From contig NC_067206.1 in assembly GCF_026262505.1 (NCBI RefSeq), positions 3,066,879 to 3,130,878 on the forward strand: a DNA stretch of 64,000 bases, read 5' to 3'. Positions 21,601-28,818 of the stretch are shown in pieces (positions within the stretch are counted from its first letter, which is position 1; each line of letters opens with the position of its first letter). Source of the DNA: Trichomonas vaginalis G3. Its lineage: Eukaryota > Parabasalia > Trichomonadida > Trichomonadidae. Below the pieces are notes generated by a model. That model ran no database searches, was not told where the DNA came from, and was given only the letters and a program-made list of their open reading frames with translations. The translations under genes were made by a program, and so were the position numbers.

Positions 21601-24600
21601 TCAAAGTTTATCTGTTGGAATATTAACAGACAAATTGAAGAGTTTATTAGAGTTAAGCAACAAAGAAGATGTTGCTAACGATATTGCTATGGAGAACAGA
21701 GTTTTCGATCATGCATCATTGATACAAAGAGATCCGAAACAATTGAACACAAAAATCAACATCGAAAAAACTAATATTGATCAAGTTGATTCGATGAAGA
21801 CTTATGTTCAATTGTCATCTGTTGACAAACTGATCAACTTGCAGAGAGAAAGATTATCTATCATGCCAGGCATTGTTGAAGCAGCAACACCTCAAATGAT
21901 AGAGAAAATTACAACAGAAGTTACTCCAGAAAAAATGGATTTGATGCTCAAACAACTTTTGGATCAATTGACAAATATAAACGAAGAAAAATGTCAAGAA
22001 GAAATAAAGAACATGACAACAGAAGATTTAGTATTGCAACAACTAGTCATTTCTTCATCGATTGATACTGCATTGGACGAACAATCAGTTAAACCAATCA
22101 TAGAAAACAACGTGAAAGATACAAAAGATATCGAAAGCGTAAAAAGTGACGAAGTTGCAAAAGAAATTTTGACGCAAAAATTCGAAGGAATTGTAAAGAT
22201 TCCTTCTTCATTGAAAGACATCAATTTGTCAACTAATTTCGATTTGGCGAAGATCAATGTTGATGTAACAGAACAAAAAGCAAGAGCCAAATTAAACTAT
22301 CAACTATTAACAGCAATTAAATCCATTGAAACTAAATCTCCTGTTATTATTGCAAAAGCTACATCAAAACCAGTCAATTTTGAGAAGTCAGAGATATCAG
22401 CAATACAAGAGAAAGCCAAGGTTTACATTGACAATCCAGAGGAAATACATAATATTGATGAAAAAGACGAAGATTTCCTATCGAAATTGTTAGTTGTCAT
22501 GCAAAGTTTGAGTGATACAATTAAACCTGTTTCAAGTGAAGAAAGAAAAATTGCAATTGAAGCGAAAGCACTCGGAGTTACAAAGATTCCAATATTTTCT
22601 GCAGTTCAGACGCAAGTTAAATCGCCAGCAACTCCGAAGTCTTCTAAATCAACACCAAAGAAAGGAAAGAAATCATCAGTTGCAAAGAAATCTTCTGCTG
22701 CTACTCCAATAGTTACAAAAACCATTCAAAAAGTGACAGAAAAAGAAATCCGACCAATTTCTTTATTTGATCAACAGATTAGTTTACCAACATCAGATTT
22801 AACACAAGCTAAAACAGAAGTCAAAGTTCCAACAATGGATGAAATCATTAGTTCTTTAGTTGACGTCGCTTCAAACACTGTAGAAAATGTTTCTTTGATG
22901 TCAACAACACCTTTGCCACAAGCACAAACTATTCTTAACCAATCATGTGAAAGAGCTACACAAATATGTTCTAAACTCCTTGAATCTAATTCTTTGTCAT
23001 ACGACCCTGATGTCAATGTTTTAGTCCAAGTTTTGCCTGATTTAGTTGGATCAATGACAAGAATTTTACCAACATTGCCGAAGAATGTTAAGCAATTATT
23101 ACCTGATGATCCAAGTGTTTGCATAACACATGTTTCGAATATACAGAAGGCATCAATAGAATTGGAAGACATGGAGAAATTGGCTTCATACAGAAAATCG
23201 TTGTCTGATTTATTGACAATTATTTCGAAAGTTGAAGCTGCTTTCACTGATGAGAAATACAATCCTGTTGCTATTGCTTCTAACATTGTTGCTGCAGTTA
23301 AATCCAATGATATTTCCAAAGCAAACTTAGAAATCATCAACTTCCAAGCAGCAAAAGTTCAAACAGCAGCAAAAGGATTCAATACTCAACAACAATTCCA
23401 ATCAATAGAACCAGTCATCGCAAAGATTAATCCAGCAATTAATCTGATACATTACAAACCAACAGATCCAAATGCCCAGAAATCTGTACAAGTGATTACT
23501 TCAAACATCCCAACTTTGGTTTCTTTGATCAATAAAACAGCGAAATCTCCTTTCGAACAAATCGCGAAGATTTCGACAATTCCTCAAGTTATTCCTGCAA
23601 TCAATGAAAGCTTGAGCCAGATAGAGAGATCTACTGTTAACTTGTCCAAAGCTATCTCAGGAACAGATAAAAGCTCTGTCAATGACAACATCATTGATTT
23701 GGTGAGAAATACAGCAGATACACAGAACTTGTTGATCAAAGGAATTGATATCAAAGCAGCAAGTTTCCCAGCAATGGTTGATTTCGTTTCCAACTTGAAT
23801 AGTTCTGTTTCTCACTTGAACACAATTGTTTCTGCAAGTAGTTCGTCAAGCGTAACTCCTTTGGCTCTGAAAAGAGGTCAAAGGAGATTGGCAAGAGTTA
23901 TTACAAATCTCAAAGAAAAAATTGAGGATCCAACATCAAAACAAGAGAGTAAATCAATGCTTGAAAAGAAGAAAGCATTGTTTGTTAACAATGCAACAAC
24001 AGCAATGCAGCAGATCTTTGCAACATTGAGTTTAAAGGCTACAGCAACAGCTGATGAAAATTTCAACGCAGTGATGAAATTGCAGTTGCCAGAAATCAAC
24101 AAGAACATTAAAAATATCAAAGAAACAGCTGTTCAACTTAAGTCAACCAACACAAACTCAATTGCAAACAATGAATTCCAAGCGAATTTAGATGATTTAC
24201 TTACTAAATTTGAATCATTCGTTGATGTTGCTTCTAAAACACAAGACATTGCTGAATTAACAACGAAATTAGTTGATATTTCCGAGAATTTAGTGTCAAC
24301 TGTTGATTCAGTCAGCCAAATGTCTGATGTTAAAGAACAACAGCCAGATACAGTGTCAAGTGATAAAATACCAGTTTGTTTCATTTTGCCAACTCCTCCT
24401 GTTGAACAAGGCGAATTAACAGCATCAGAACTCTGCAAAGACATCAAGAATTTGTCAATTAAATTCATGAATGATTACTATGATTTCACGACGAAATCAT
24501 TGTCAGCGAAAACATCTAACTCTGATTTAGCTGATTTGATAAATGAACTGAATAATCAGCTGAAATATATTTGCACAAAAACACAAAATCTTGAAATACA

Positions 24601-25468
24601 ATCTTCCAATTTTGAACGAAAATCTGACATTGAAAAATTGTTGTTTGAAATCGCAAACAATTTCTCAACAGTAATAAGAACAGTAAGACTGAAGTTCTTG
24701 CTATCCTGCCCTGATTTCGATAACCAAGCCAAAGAATGCCAGAAGAACCTTGAACAAACATTTTCTCAGTTTTCAAAAGTTTTAGAAATAATAGGAAAAG
24801 AAGAATCAGCTGCTGAAGAACTGAGGAAACATTTCGGAATCAAATTCTCACAGGCAATCGGTCCATTAACAGAAGCACTCCATAAATTAGAGTCATCAGC
24901 TAAAACAGCTGCAAAATTACCAAAAGGAAAAGGTAAAGAAAAATCTCAACAAATGTTAGAATTAGCAACTAAAACAGGCGAATCAGTAAAGAGCGTTATG
25001 ATTTGGATGAAAGAACATCCAACAGAATCAAACGTTAATATTGATGTACTCGCAGATTTCGTTGGAAAAGTCACTGAAGAATTAGAAAATGTTGATAATC
25101 ATTGTCATGATTTATTCGCAAAGAAAGGAAAAATTGATGAACATGTTTTCGTTCCAATGATATCATTTTCCAAATTACTTGATATATTTAATAACTCCAT
25201 TGCTGATGATGTAACACCAGCCTTGAATACAGCTATAACATCATGCTGCAATGCAGCTACAACTCTTGCTTCAACTGTTGAAGCTCCTCAAGAAATGAAT
25301 AATGAAGAAGAACAAGAAGATGGAAATGTTCAATTAAGAATCAAGTCACATATTGAATCAATAAAATTATCTGACGAAGATCTAATGAAGAAACTTATTC
25401 TCGAAACAAATGTTGTCAAAGCAAGATTGTTACTTAATAGATTCGAGAACAAATTATCTAATATTTGA
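12644..25468 (+). CDS. Talin-like protein, C-terminal part: rest of FERM 4, FERM 5 and a giant helical rod
   Basis: The first codon of this open frame is TTG and no ATG appears for about 30 codons, so it is a continuation and not an independent start. NGKSELEVLDLTKPLA supplies the end of the F1 left open upstream. F2 and F3 of FERM 4 run to about residue 245. FERM 5 spans about 270-660 (F1 ends LVPLDFLHPLPAE; F3 ends ISYINDILFCFKQM). After an acidic linker (about 690-770) come roughly 3,500 residues of predicted helix rich in Gln, Asn, Ser, Leu and Ile, with short Pro breaks, like the helical bundles of a talin rod. A basic Ser/Lys/Pro patch (KSTPKKGKKSS) sits near residue 3,340. I do not see a clear I/LWEQ actin-binding box at the C-terminus. 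The combined protein would be about 6,000 residues, more than twice the length of animal talin. Confidence 0.7.
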   Translation: MGKRKQTYKIDNGKSELEVLDLTKPLAVQTVHMEFLIFKRRYMTYTIHDVKNIDRRGFLEIRKHILKESEWVSESKAIELAVYSILADAPNYEAAQHIAITNVEKILPCNFKVQEDTAKKIKDVLKTSPEMSQLESMRKYAATARTTTNFGCITCKVNYHKLSGIKTERGATPIHLFVCPFGIQGIELENNNPFLRCSYQNIISYTQISYIIQIKAFLEDGSISTMEFAGTDAEKIAFYLDQYTIGVRPFLVERNRVQNMVKEAGFKNIIDSAQNSGKTIKISPYVSDPFPLTYPINEGWEENDALRYCLIKCASPQDVAYSIMKSDEDTGYEFLQKSSYLNSLELSPKSVLHVIPHEISGFVSTNNGNIVEMAIHPKVPIYESVNTVCEWMQFGPSFGVTFCAFSPQKGLVPLDFLHPLPAETPFYFDLVVQRRFPFMLNIFMEDQSYYLPLFIHMKDCVLNGNNVIPIEAIIELGICQLYGECQSEQETQNLFTSFSDDKAQKTIPKNVPFSQQVMMTYRKSFLEHQQMNQFVAIYIYLCIIGCLPDFCAEKYDAIYTKENSPDINVVIKLSIHGIVITSVVDNVDIHTLSYASIISATIEDKKANLKFEDNDRLFHDIYLDSTNNEEIISYINDILFCFKQMADNHYDFIFDETINFNLLGFVPLFFTTNQKTEQNIDDGNLDLNLIQFDEIQKLDVDLTSTTVELSPDVNDVIGIDTEQFDYRKITEENYALKDSIMSDDAEQDITWRANVDVLSETRKKGALQSIIVNLDDIMDNIQNKSADEVAVDMSKLKDTFSTIQFDENDEKDVDLRNRFNNIYNTVQTASMSAIPMVDISVQLTKDIKNVISNSNKAIEKSNIKILELKNTAQQNPPVIINEKQQQLATNLCLVSGIEEKFSNFVSSNSDVIAKMGFNTKDLMKTLASHSTLVTKLASEIKSSNDQVNLIKLLPQVGSINQQLDILHQFNKNAALNNLKFEESTNLEFDLQKLLANTKKLVALTKASNTNPELIQRSRQYQVYLGDYSKLDQIIEQIRNILTTSQPVFDRPMIKNNEQSAKLFEIIQNKIDDGNENLRKQFFALNKNPNNESARTASVNTLYTMKDTLTDFINRLAQFASTVPDSNSVSQLCQSTIPLIDDCLLSISTANITPAAIQEISKSLTELATDAMQTAQSNIGKFNQMQIQQIQNEHQSLVQKLNLLNQLNQQFSLSPTNGELVKGIQQQLISIQKDIPRTKDYMSLIQTQTNSPTLAKRFNVYEESLNSTILDKQSGEGNVICPHLSKYEQSLVEAQRLINQLSQAKDSDELRFNPLNETVSTLRERLLKLRDEQLKCRRELKQRPYHQPFIDKTKEILNETKDVVDKIVEISPEIQKLVRDSKIQQISAICKASTDGSLETITTAGLGDFRKPPEKELVNEILQNVVSEVKMFTKLLETPEVKSKPKLSEELAKRIQMFSPVGVALEEQALDPTIEFVPVAEKLKQLNTDMKNLLAGIQSFKQNSAFTSLVEQTQSNLDYSLIKTPPNIDLAIRSIDENIVPIQQLSKLLKEIQTRSSTQPDLSAMRKIKNWNSLFDQAFIEMSQLKQKQKPNEQDLMKVKDVLLKINAECAQVPIEFKPHLQNKDFGAFGKSISAVRNHSHVAVNCVRLLPTSKKFEFDSSTFKPVVMEGEISDAMTELIKNYTNFMNVIQSAQQRDDIKENIEANLLLDELLKLMKTPNIQQVQNISDDRLAIETLIKAKELMPQCLEIASKVTSYLNNEAFQQVMKLISDNVSKCHMMLTRPHLTKLTAPKIVSQLQQTMDIALPNLASLMSLQSVLSNPTVTRLCQTYQQQANGLVRQMPSQNVQQQQQTVDQLNTLTAQLLQSLDNIPGAIEAIDKLEPIYSLTNKYTTAQRIPIKVAGHLIPRKPKDLDDQTVPVFNVVAEQINSPQINTQTATQIIDYLTKLQDTKQGMPLSIINNARNFIPCVKTLKPVYASDAARTVAISSNEPELRQKMLQILAVKDCMKASNYFPYFTQMLNDLDRAINSQLSNIPSPLITLYSQLKSDIQSINPSNLSAIPTFDNAITQYVALHKLDTTLNNFIAQSNGVQSLTPPLQSLMKIVNEFSPWLKQSDLTMESLVYTCADNIARNLEDIMQKDELGRIPDTTQNVLDQLIPILKNKQRGIAFNQENSEILSSILTNFSEKDLAAINKNAPPSIEKDQVNESFNYLTKMKPVMRIWSATKELIPNEVIRNETEVSLSAILRDLEGSLKQSSVQAEQIIAVSSADAALANLMKKLQANNSNQNKAVIDTMAQITKMQTELKKQSNNKQGVSILEFKNLANSALTATKQIAQISTPKITLNRLPNQSAKLIKLDTTGLKEQSTQQTMQAVTQLLLSLQASSNTVNPAAVLTDFGTLQNTKIEPIEIKTINNSMKEKIIEMKREKILQDPSSTLIKIDTKLDTKSPMERLQNVDQKLAQTPQITAEIFKNLMNQHQKFALIQRMNNLQNQQRTIFTDIQSINNEISHDFSINEIQDNLGSIQSQLDLLTDTEKLSDIQIALNPKQVLIQQAILSDACNLVSQPETKIPTNLGVQTMVNNEMKMLENFLIKLDPGSTASNFELADVKKFVERGLGVVNLVTKLQTLKSEIMRINPEIFRYSKTSEGFQAMSEQIPSHEIIEVQNIINDHLNMLNTSETLNLAQKSLTPDKTIKEIRLISNLLEMMSEKLGEKLMSDSKILPNESSIYSQAIYHQFEQMNREAIKINISSLVDLQKHQKVENFVTNSLCKLDLAQKIMSLQQTQLMMYPQTQIKPLQATDNVKQEIPMIAKQLELLNDNFALSQTVACLSPQSINIQQNLLSQLLVQISSKVNSLDEIKDNPQSKISNAKIISRVMEKELETIFAEPEKIQELEISQTSSLPSLQKFEFVNSAATKTVNLSSLISTIRQSPMTKTKNNQILSMEISNCNQDQIQNANDVCEQLTTLNELQPENVNSLLMQTNPIDQSLSVGILTDKLKSLLELSNKEDVANDIAMENRVFDHASLIQRDPKQLNTKINIEKTNIDQVDSMKTYVQLSSVDKLINLQRERLSIMPGIVEAATPQMIEKITTEVTPEKMDLMLKQLLDQLTNINEEKCQEEIKNMTTEDLVLQQLVISSSIDTALDEQSVKPIIENNVKDTKDIESVKSDEVAKEILTQKFEGIVKIPSSLKDINLSTNFDLAKINVDVTEQKARAKLNYQLLTAIKSIETKSPVIIAKATSKPVNFEKSEISAIQEKAKVYIDNPEEIHNIDEKDEDFLSKLLVVMQSLSDTIKPVSSEERKIAIEAKALGVTKIPIFSAVQTQVKSPATPKSSKSTPKKGKKSSVAKKSSAATPIVTKTIQKVTEKEIRPISLFDQQISLPTSDLTQAKTEVKVPTMDEIISSLVDVASNTVENVSLMSTTPLPQAQTILNQSCERATQICSKLLESNSLSYDPDVNVLVQVLPDLVGSMTRILPTLPKNVKQLLPDDPSVCITHVSNIQKASIELEDMEKLASYRKSLSDLLTIISKVEAAFTDEKYNPVAIASNIVAAVKSNDISKANLEIINFQAAKVQTAAKGFNTQQQFQSIEPVIAKINPAINLIHYKPTDPNAQKSVQVITSNIPTLVSLINKTAKSPFEQIAKISTIPQVIPAINESLSQIERSTVNLSKAISGTDKSSVNDNIIDLVRNTADTQNLLIKGIDIKAASFPAMVDFVSNLNSSVSHLNTIVSASSSSSVTPLALKRGQRRLARVITNLKEKIEDPTSKQESKSMLEKKKALFVNNATTAMQQIFATLSLKATATADENFNAVMKLQLPEINKNIKNIKETAVQLKSTNTNSIANNEFQANLDDLLTKFESFVDVASKTQDIAELTTKLVDISENLVSTVDSVSQMSDVKEQQPDTVSSDKIPVCFILPTPPVEQGELTASELCKDIKNLSIKFMNDYYDFTTKSLSAKTSNSDLADLINELNNQLKYICTKTQNLEIQSSNFERKSDIEKLLFEIANNFSTVIRTVRLKFLLSCPDFDNQAKECQKNLEQTFSQFSKVLEIIGKEESAAEELRKHFGIKFSQAIGPLTEALHKLESSAKTAAKLPKGKGKEKSQQMLELATKTGESVKSVMIWMKEHPTESNVNIDVLADFVGKVTEELENVDNHCHDLFAKKGKIDEHVFVPMISFSKLLDIFNNSIADDVTPALNTAITSCCNAATTLASTVEAPQEMNNEEEQEDGNVQLRIKSHIESIKLSDEDLMKKLILETNVVKARLLLNRFENKLSNI

Positions 25469-25660
25469 TTTGTAATTTTTTATTTGTTTAATTAATTATA
25501 AATTGTTATTTATTATGGAAATGCTTTCTAATATTCTTTGCAACATCTACTACTAATACTAATATTGAATTTGATATCACTAGATCAATTAGAGCAGAGC
25601 CCAATCTACAAACGTATAGATTTCATAATATAATTTTTAAAGTTTGGTCTAGTTGATGTT

Positions 25661-25665
25661 TCATT
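25661..25665 (+). promoter_or_regulatory. Putative initiator (TCATT) of the MoxR-lid gene
   Basis: TCATT matches the trichomonad initiator pattern and lies 9 bases before the ATG at 25670. This is pattern evidence only. Confidence 0.45.
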
Positions 25666-25669
25666 TATA

Positions 25670-26608
25670 ATGCAGTCATCTTATATGGATGAGCTCTTGC
25701 GCCTTCTTGGGCGGCAAGAATCTATATCATTTAGAACTTTAATCACTATCATTACTACATCATTAAAGCGTGAAGAAAATATTCTAATTACTTATTCCAA
25801 GCAAGATAAAATTCAACCACAAATAATTTGCTCTTTACTTGATTATATTTATACAGCTATCATGCCATTATCTATTTCATTTACAAATAATCAGAGTATT
25901 ACAAGAATAGCTCAAAATCGAAGAAATAGAAATTTAGTTAACTCTCCTCAGCTTGATCCAAATAGAAAACATTCAATGGGAGATGCTGACCAAATTAGAA
26001 TCACCGAGCAATTAGCTGAAAATCCATCACCTTTTTGTACAAATGTTGCAGTATTTGAAAACTTGCAGACATATAAAGATTTACCAGGCTTAGTGCGTAC
26101 TGCAAAGCAAATGAAAGGCACATTCTCTAACCAACTTTGCGATTTAGCTCAACCCTTCACGATCGTTGGAATTGTACCTGATTCTGTTTACATGTCGCAT
26201 GAAGTACTAGATGTATTCACCTACTGTGTCCATATTACAGAACCACCACATTCGATTCCAAGTAATTCTACTCCTTTCTTTATGATGTACACAACTTTTC
26301 TTCCAGAAAAGCCACCAACAGTATACTTAGACAGAGATGTATACACATATATATCAGAACTTTACTTAGCAATTGATACTTGGCCCCTTGCAACTGGCCA
26401 TGTAAAAGCAGAGACACGACTAACAATGATCAAAGCAATTGAAGACTACGCTTTTCTTTCTGGGAGAAAGTTCATCATCCCTGATGATGTGAAAGCAATA
26501 GTTCCATGTCTCTTGACACATAAATATCAATTACCAAATGGAACTACATTTGCAAAGTGCTATGAACATGTATTACAGGCAGTCAATAATGTCCAAGTTC
26601 CAGTTTAA
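25670..26608 (+). CDS. Protein with a C-terminal MoxR-type AAA lid domain but no ATPase core
   Basis: The protein has 312 residues from an ATG with an initiator 9 bases upstream. The N-terminal half is helical and unrecognised. The C-terminal 85 residues closely follow the lid of MoxR-family AAA+ ATPases. AETRLTMIKAIEDYAFLSGR corresponds to the family's PRA.LALLRAARALA..GR helix, IIPDDVKAIVPCLLTHKYQL to the TPDDVKALAPDVLRHRL segment, and the protein ends with a helix and VNNVQVPV like MoxR's IL..VPVP. No Walker A or B motif, sensor or arginine finger is present, so the protein is not expected to hydrolyse ATP. It could be a decayed ATPase or an adaptor that kept the lid. Neither neighbour suggests a partner. 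The lid match is reading-based but long. Confidence 0.55.
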   Translation: MQSSYMDELLRLLGRQESISFRTLITIITTSLKREENILITYSKQDKIQPQIICSLLDYIYTAIMPLSISFTNNQSITRIAQNRRNRNLVNSPQLDPNRKHSMGDADQIRITEQLAENPSPFCTNVAVFENLQTYKDLPGLVRTAKQMKGTFSNQLCDLAQPFTIVGIVPDSVYMSHEVLDVFTYCVHITEPPHSIPSNSTPFFMMYTTFLPEKPPTVYLDRDVYTYISELYLAIDTWPLATGHVKAETRLTMIKAIEDYAFLSGRKFIIPDDVKAIVPCLLTHKYQLPNGTTFAKCYEHVLQAVNNVQVPV

Positions 26609-27083
26609 TAATTCACATGTATTTTACCATAATAATAAACATGTTTGTTAACGTTTTAATTTTTCTTTATTTAGGATATGAATTCAATATGACCATGCCT
26701 TGTGTCGAATGTAATTAAATTTATCGAAATTGCTTGGGAGGAGTTCTTCTTTTTAACAATTGCCATATCAGAATTGGGCAAGTTTATGGCTCTATATTCA
26801 CAATTTATTTGGGCTCTAAGATTCCTTTTTTCAAGGATCCAGCCTTACATTCTAGGGAAATATAAACAATGTTAACAACAGGCTATGTGGAGTACATTGT
26901 GTTATTGATGGTTTCCTCTTAAGAACTTCGGAAAACAAGATAAAGATGGCCAAAAATGCATGAATTCAATATCAAAGTTGAGAGGATAATCCATGTTATA
27001 AATTCAAGAAAAAGAATTGAAGGAGATATGCAATTGAAATATTACATAAGCTTTATTTGAGATATAAAAAACAAAAAATATAT
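26609..27083. other. Intergenic stretch between convergent genes
   Basis: AT-rich with no supported gene. AATAAA- and TAAA-like words near both ends may serve 3'-end formation of the two convergent genes. Confidence 0.45.
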
Positions 27084-28616
27084 TTAAACTTTGTAATTAG
27101 GGTATTGGAAAGTTGTTGCTGCAAACAAGAAGCTAAATGATAATGATCCAAACAATCCAATGCAGAATATTGAGAGCATTAATGCAACAACAATGCAACC
27201 GATGTTCAAAATGGCTGCAAATGATTGATAAGCTCCATTTAAGTAAACAGAGAAAATCGTGAAAATAAAACAGAAAAGAGTTGTCCAAGCTCCTTCTGCC
27301 ATGTTCGCAGGCACCCAGAACGGACAACTTAGGATAACACAGTTAGCCATTCTCTTAATAGCTGGAATAGAGACAGCTGTGACGTACATGATTGCAGATG
27401 CCGAAATTAAGAAATAATTTGGAAAAACATTGTTGTAAGAAGAAGAAATTATGTCATTGATAGCAGGGAACATGATGACTGATGCTAAGAATGACATCAA
27501 ATATGTTAAAAATGTGCTTGGAGAACCAGTTCTGATTGATTCTTTCGGAATTGCACTTTGTTTGACTGGTTCAGCCTTAACAATTCTTCTGTATGACTTG
27601 CATAGACAATGTGCAAATACTAATGAGAAAAATAAGAACGTAGAGTCACCAAGAATTGTTGATAAAACATTTGGTCCTCTAAAGCAGCCAAACAACAGAG
27701 TTGAGGCTTGTAAAAATCTCTGTGGTGCTATACTGACTGTATATATAAGTAAAACCGCTGAAAAAACATCTGCAGATTCGAAATTTTCTCCAAAAGGAAT
27801 TGAGAACACCAGACGAAGAATGGATATAACAACCATTGAGATAAATAAGGATGTGTATATAAGAGTATTCGAAACCTCAGAATTTCCAATTAATTTTGTA
27901 AAAATTATTAAAGTAAAAACAATGACTCCGCCGGATGATGCCAGTAATGCAATATCTGTATGCACTTTACTTCTGATCCAAACTTCAGACGGGGCAATTG
28001 AATCTCCTCTGCTGAAGTGTTTTCTGTAGTAAGAAGCGATAAAGAATGAAATAAGTAAGAAAAATGCGGATATAAATATAAGTATCTCTGGGAAAATGTT
28101 TGTTTGTTGTTCTATTTCACTCATTTCGTGAAAATGTGCTGAAAATGTAATAGTTATGATCTCTCCGACTTTGATTTCTTTAAGATCACTTGGAAGCACT
28201 GAGAAATTGTTACTTGATTTGTAATTTGCTGGTAATTCGATATCAAAATTTGTAAAAATCATGTTTTGATCTTTACTAGGAGAGAAAAACGGAACATGAG
28301 TCATAATATTATTGAAGTAAAATGTTAAAAATGACATTGGCTTCAAAACTTTCTTTGTTGTTTTAATAAATTGATCATCTATAAGTATTTTACAGTGAGT
28401 ATAATGGAAAACGCCTTTGTTATCTGATTCATTGAAAGGAATTAGTATTTTTCTCTCTGTTAGCGAGTATTGAATATTGAATTTTTCATTTTGGCATGTG
28501 TGAAATCCTGGAAGAGTAGCACTCATATATGGATTGAAAGGAGTATTAATTGCTCCAAATGAAATTGATACATTTGGAAATTTTTGTGAAATGGAGAATG
28601 CAGCGAAGAAAAACAT
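27084..28616 (-). CDS. TM9SF/nonaspanin-like multi-span membrane protein
   Basis: The protein has 510 residues from an ATG, with a hydrophobic leader (MFFFAAFSIS) that looks like a signal peptide. A roughly 170-residue lumenal domain follows, then about nine membrane spans from residue 175 to the end. Family marks are VGEIITITFSAHF before the first span, a basic RKHFSRGD turn after it, and SEVWIRSKVHTDI, which corresponds to the GWK..HGDVFR segment of TM9 proteins. TM9SF proteins sort and stabilise glycine-rich membrane helices in Golgi and endosomes and take part in adhesion and phagocytosis. The lumenal domain is shorter than the usual 220-280 residues, and the conserved residues are thinned out, so this is a divergent member. 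Another Golgi multi-span family is possible. Confidence 0.5.
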   Translation of the reverse strand: MFFFAAFSISQKFPNVSISFGAINTPFNPYMSATLPGFHTCQNEKFNIQYSLTERKILIPFNESDNKGVFHYTHCKILIDDQFIKTTKKVLKPMSFLTFYFNNIMTHVPFFSPSKDQNMIFTNFDIELPANYKSSNNFSVLPSDLKEIKVGEIITITFSAHFHEMSEIEQQTNIFPEILIFISAFFLLISFFIASYYRKHFSRGDSIAPSEVWIRSKVHTDIALLASSGGVIVFTLIIFTKLIGNSEVSNTLIYTSLFISMVVISILRLVFSIPFGENFESADVFSAVLLIYTVSIAPQRFLQASTLLFGCFRGPNVLSTILGDSTFLFFSLVFAHCLCKSYRRIVKAEPVKQSAIPKESIRTGSPSTFLTYLMSFLASVIMFPAINDIISSSYNNVFPNYFLISASAIMYVTAVSIPAIKRMANCVILSCPFWVPANMAEGAWTTLFCFIFTIFSVYLNGAYQSFAAILNIGCIVVALMLSIFCIGLFGSLSFSFLFAATTFQYPNYKV

Positions 28617-28818
28617 TAAATATAATGGACCATTTTATGAAATATCATGGATTTTATAAAAAGTTATGATGGGTCATTACACATAACCTATGCATTGTTA
28701 TAATAATTCCTGATAATATTTTGATAAATACAGTGTATTGAAGAAAAGCTATCTTAAACATATTTTCTGCATGTTAAAATATATATTTTATTATCATGTT
28801 AAAAAGCCGATATATAAT

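Noticed and set aside
22771-23340. 189-codon minus-strand open frame within the talin-like rod
   Set aside because: A shadow of the long plus-strand frame, with no domain of its own.
27451-28029. 192-codon plus-strand open frame
   Set aside because: Antisense to the TM9SF-like gene, which has the recognisable domain and hydropathy pattern.
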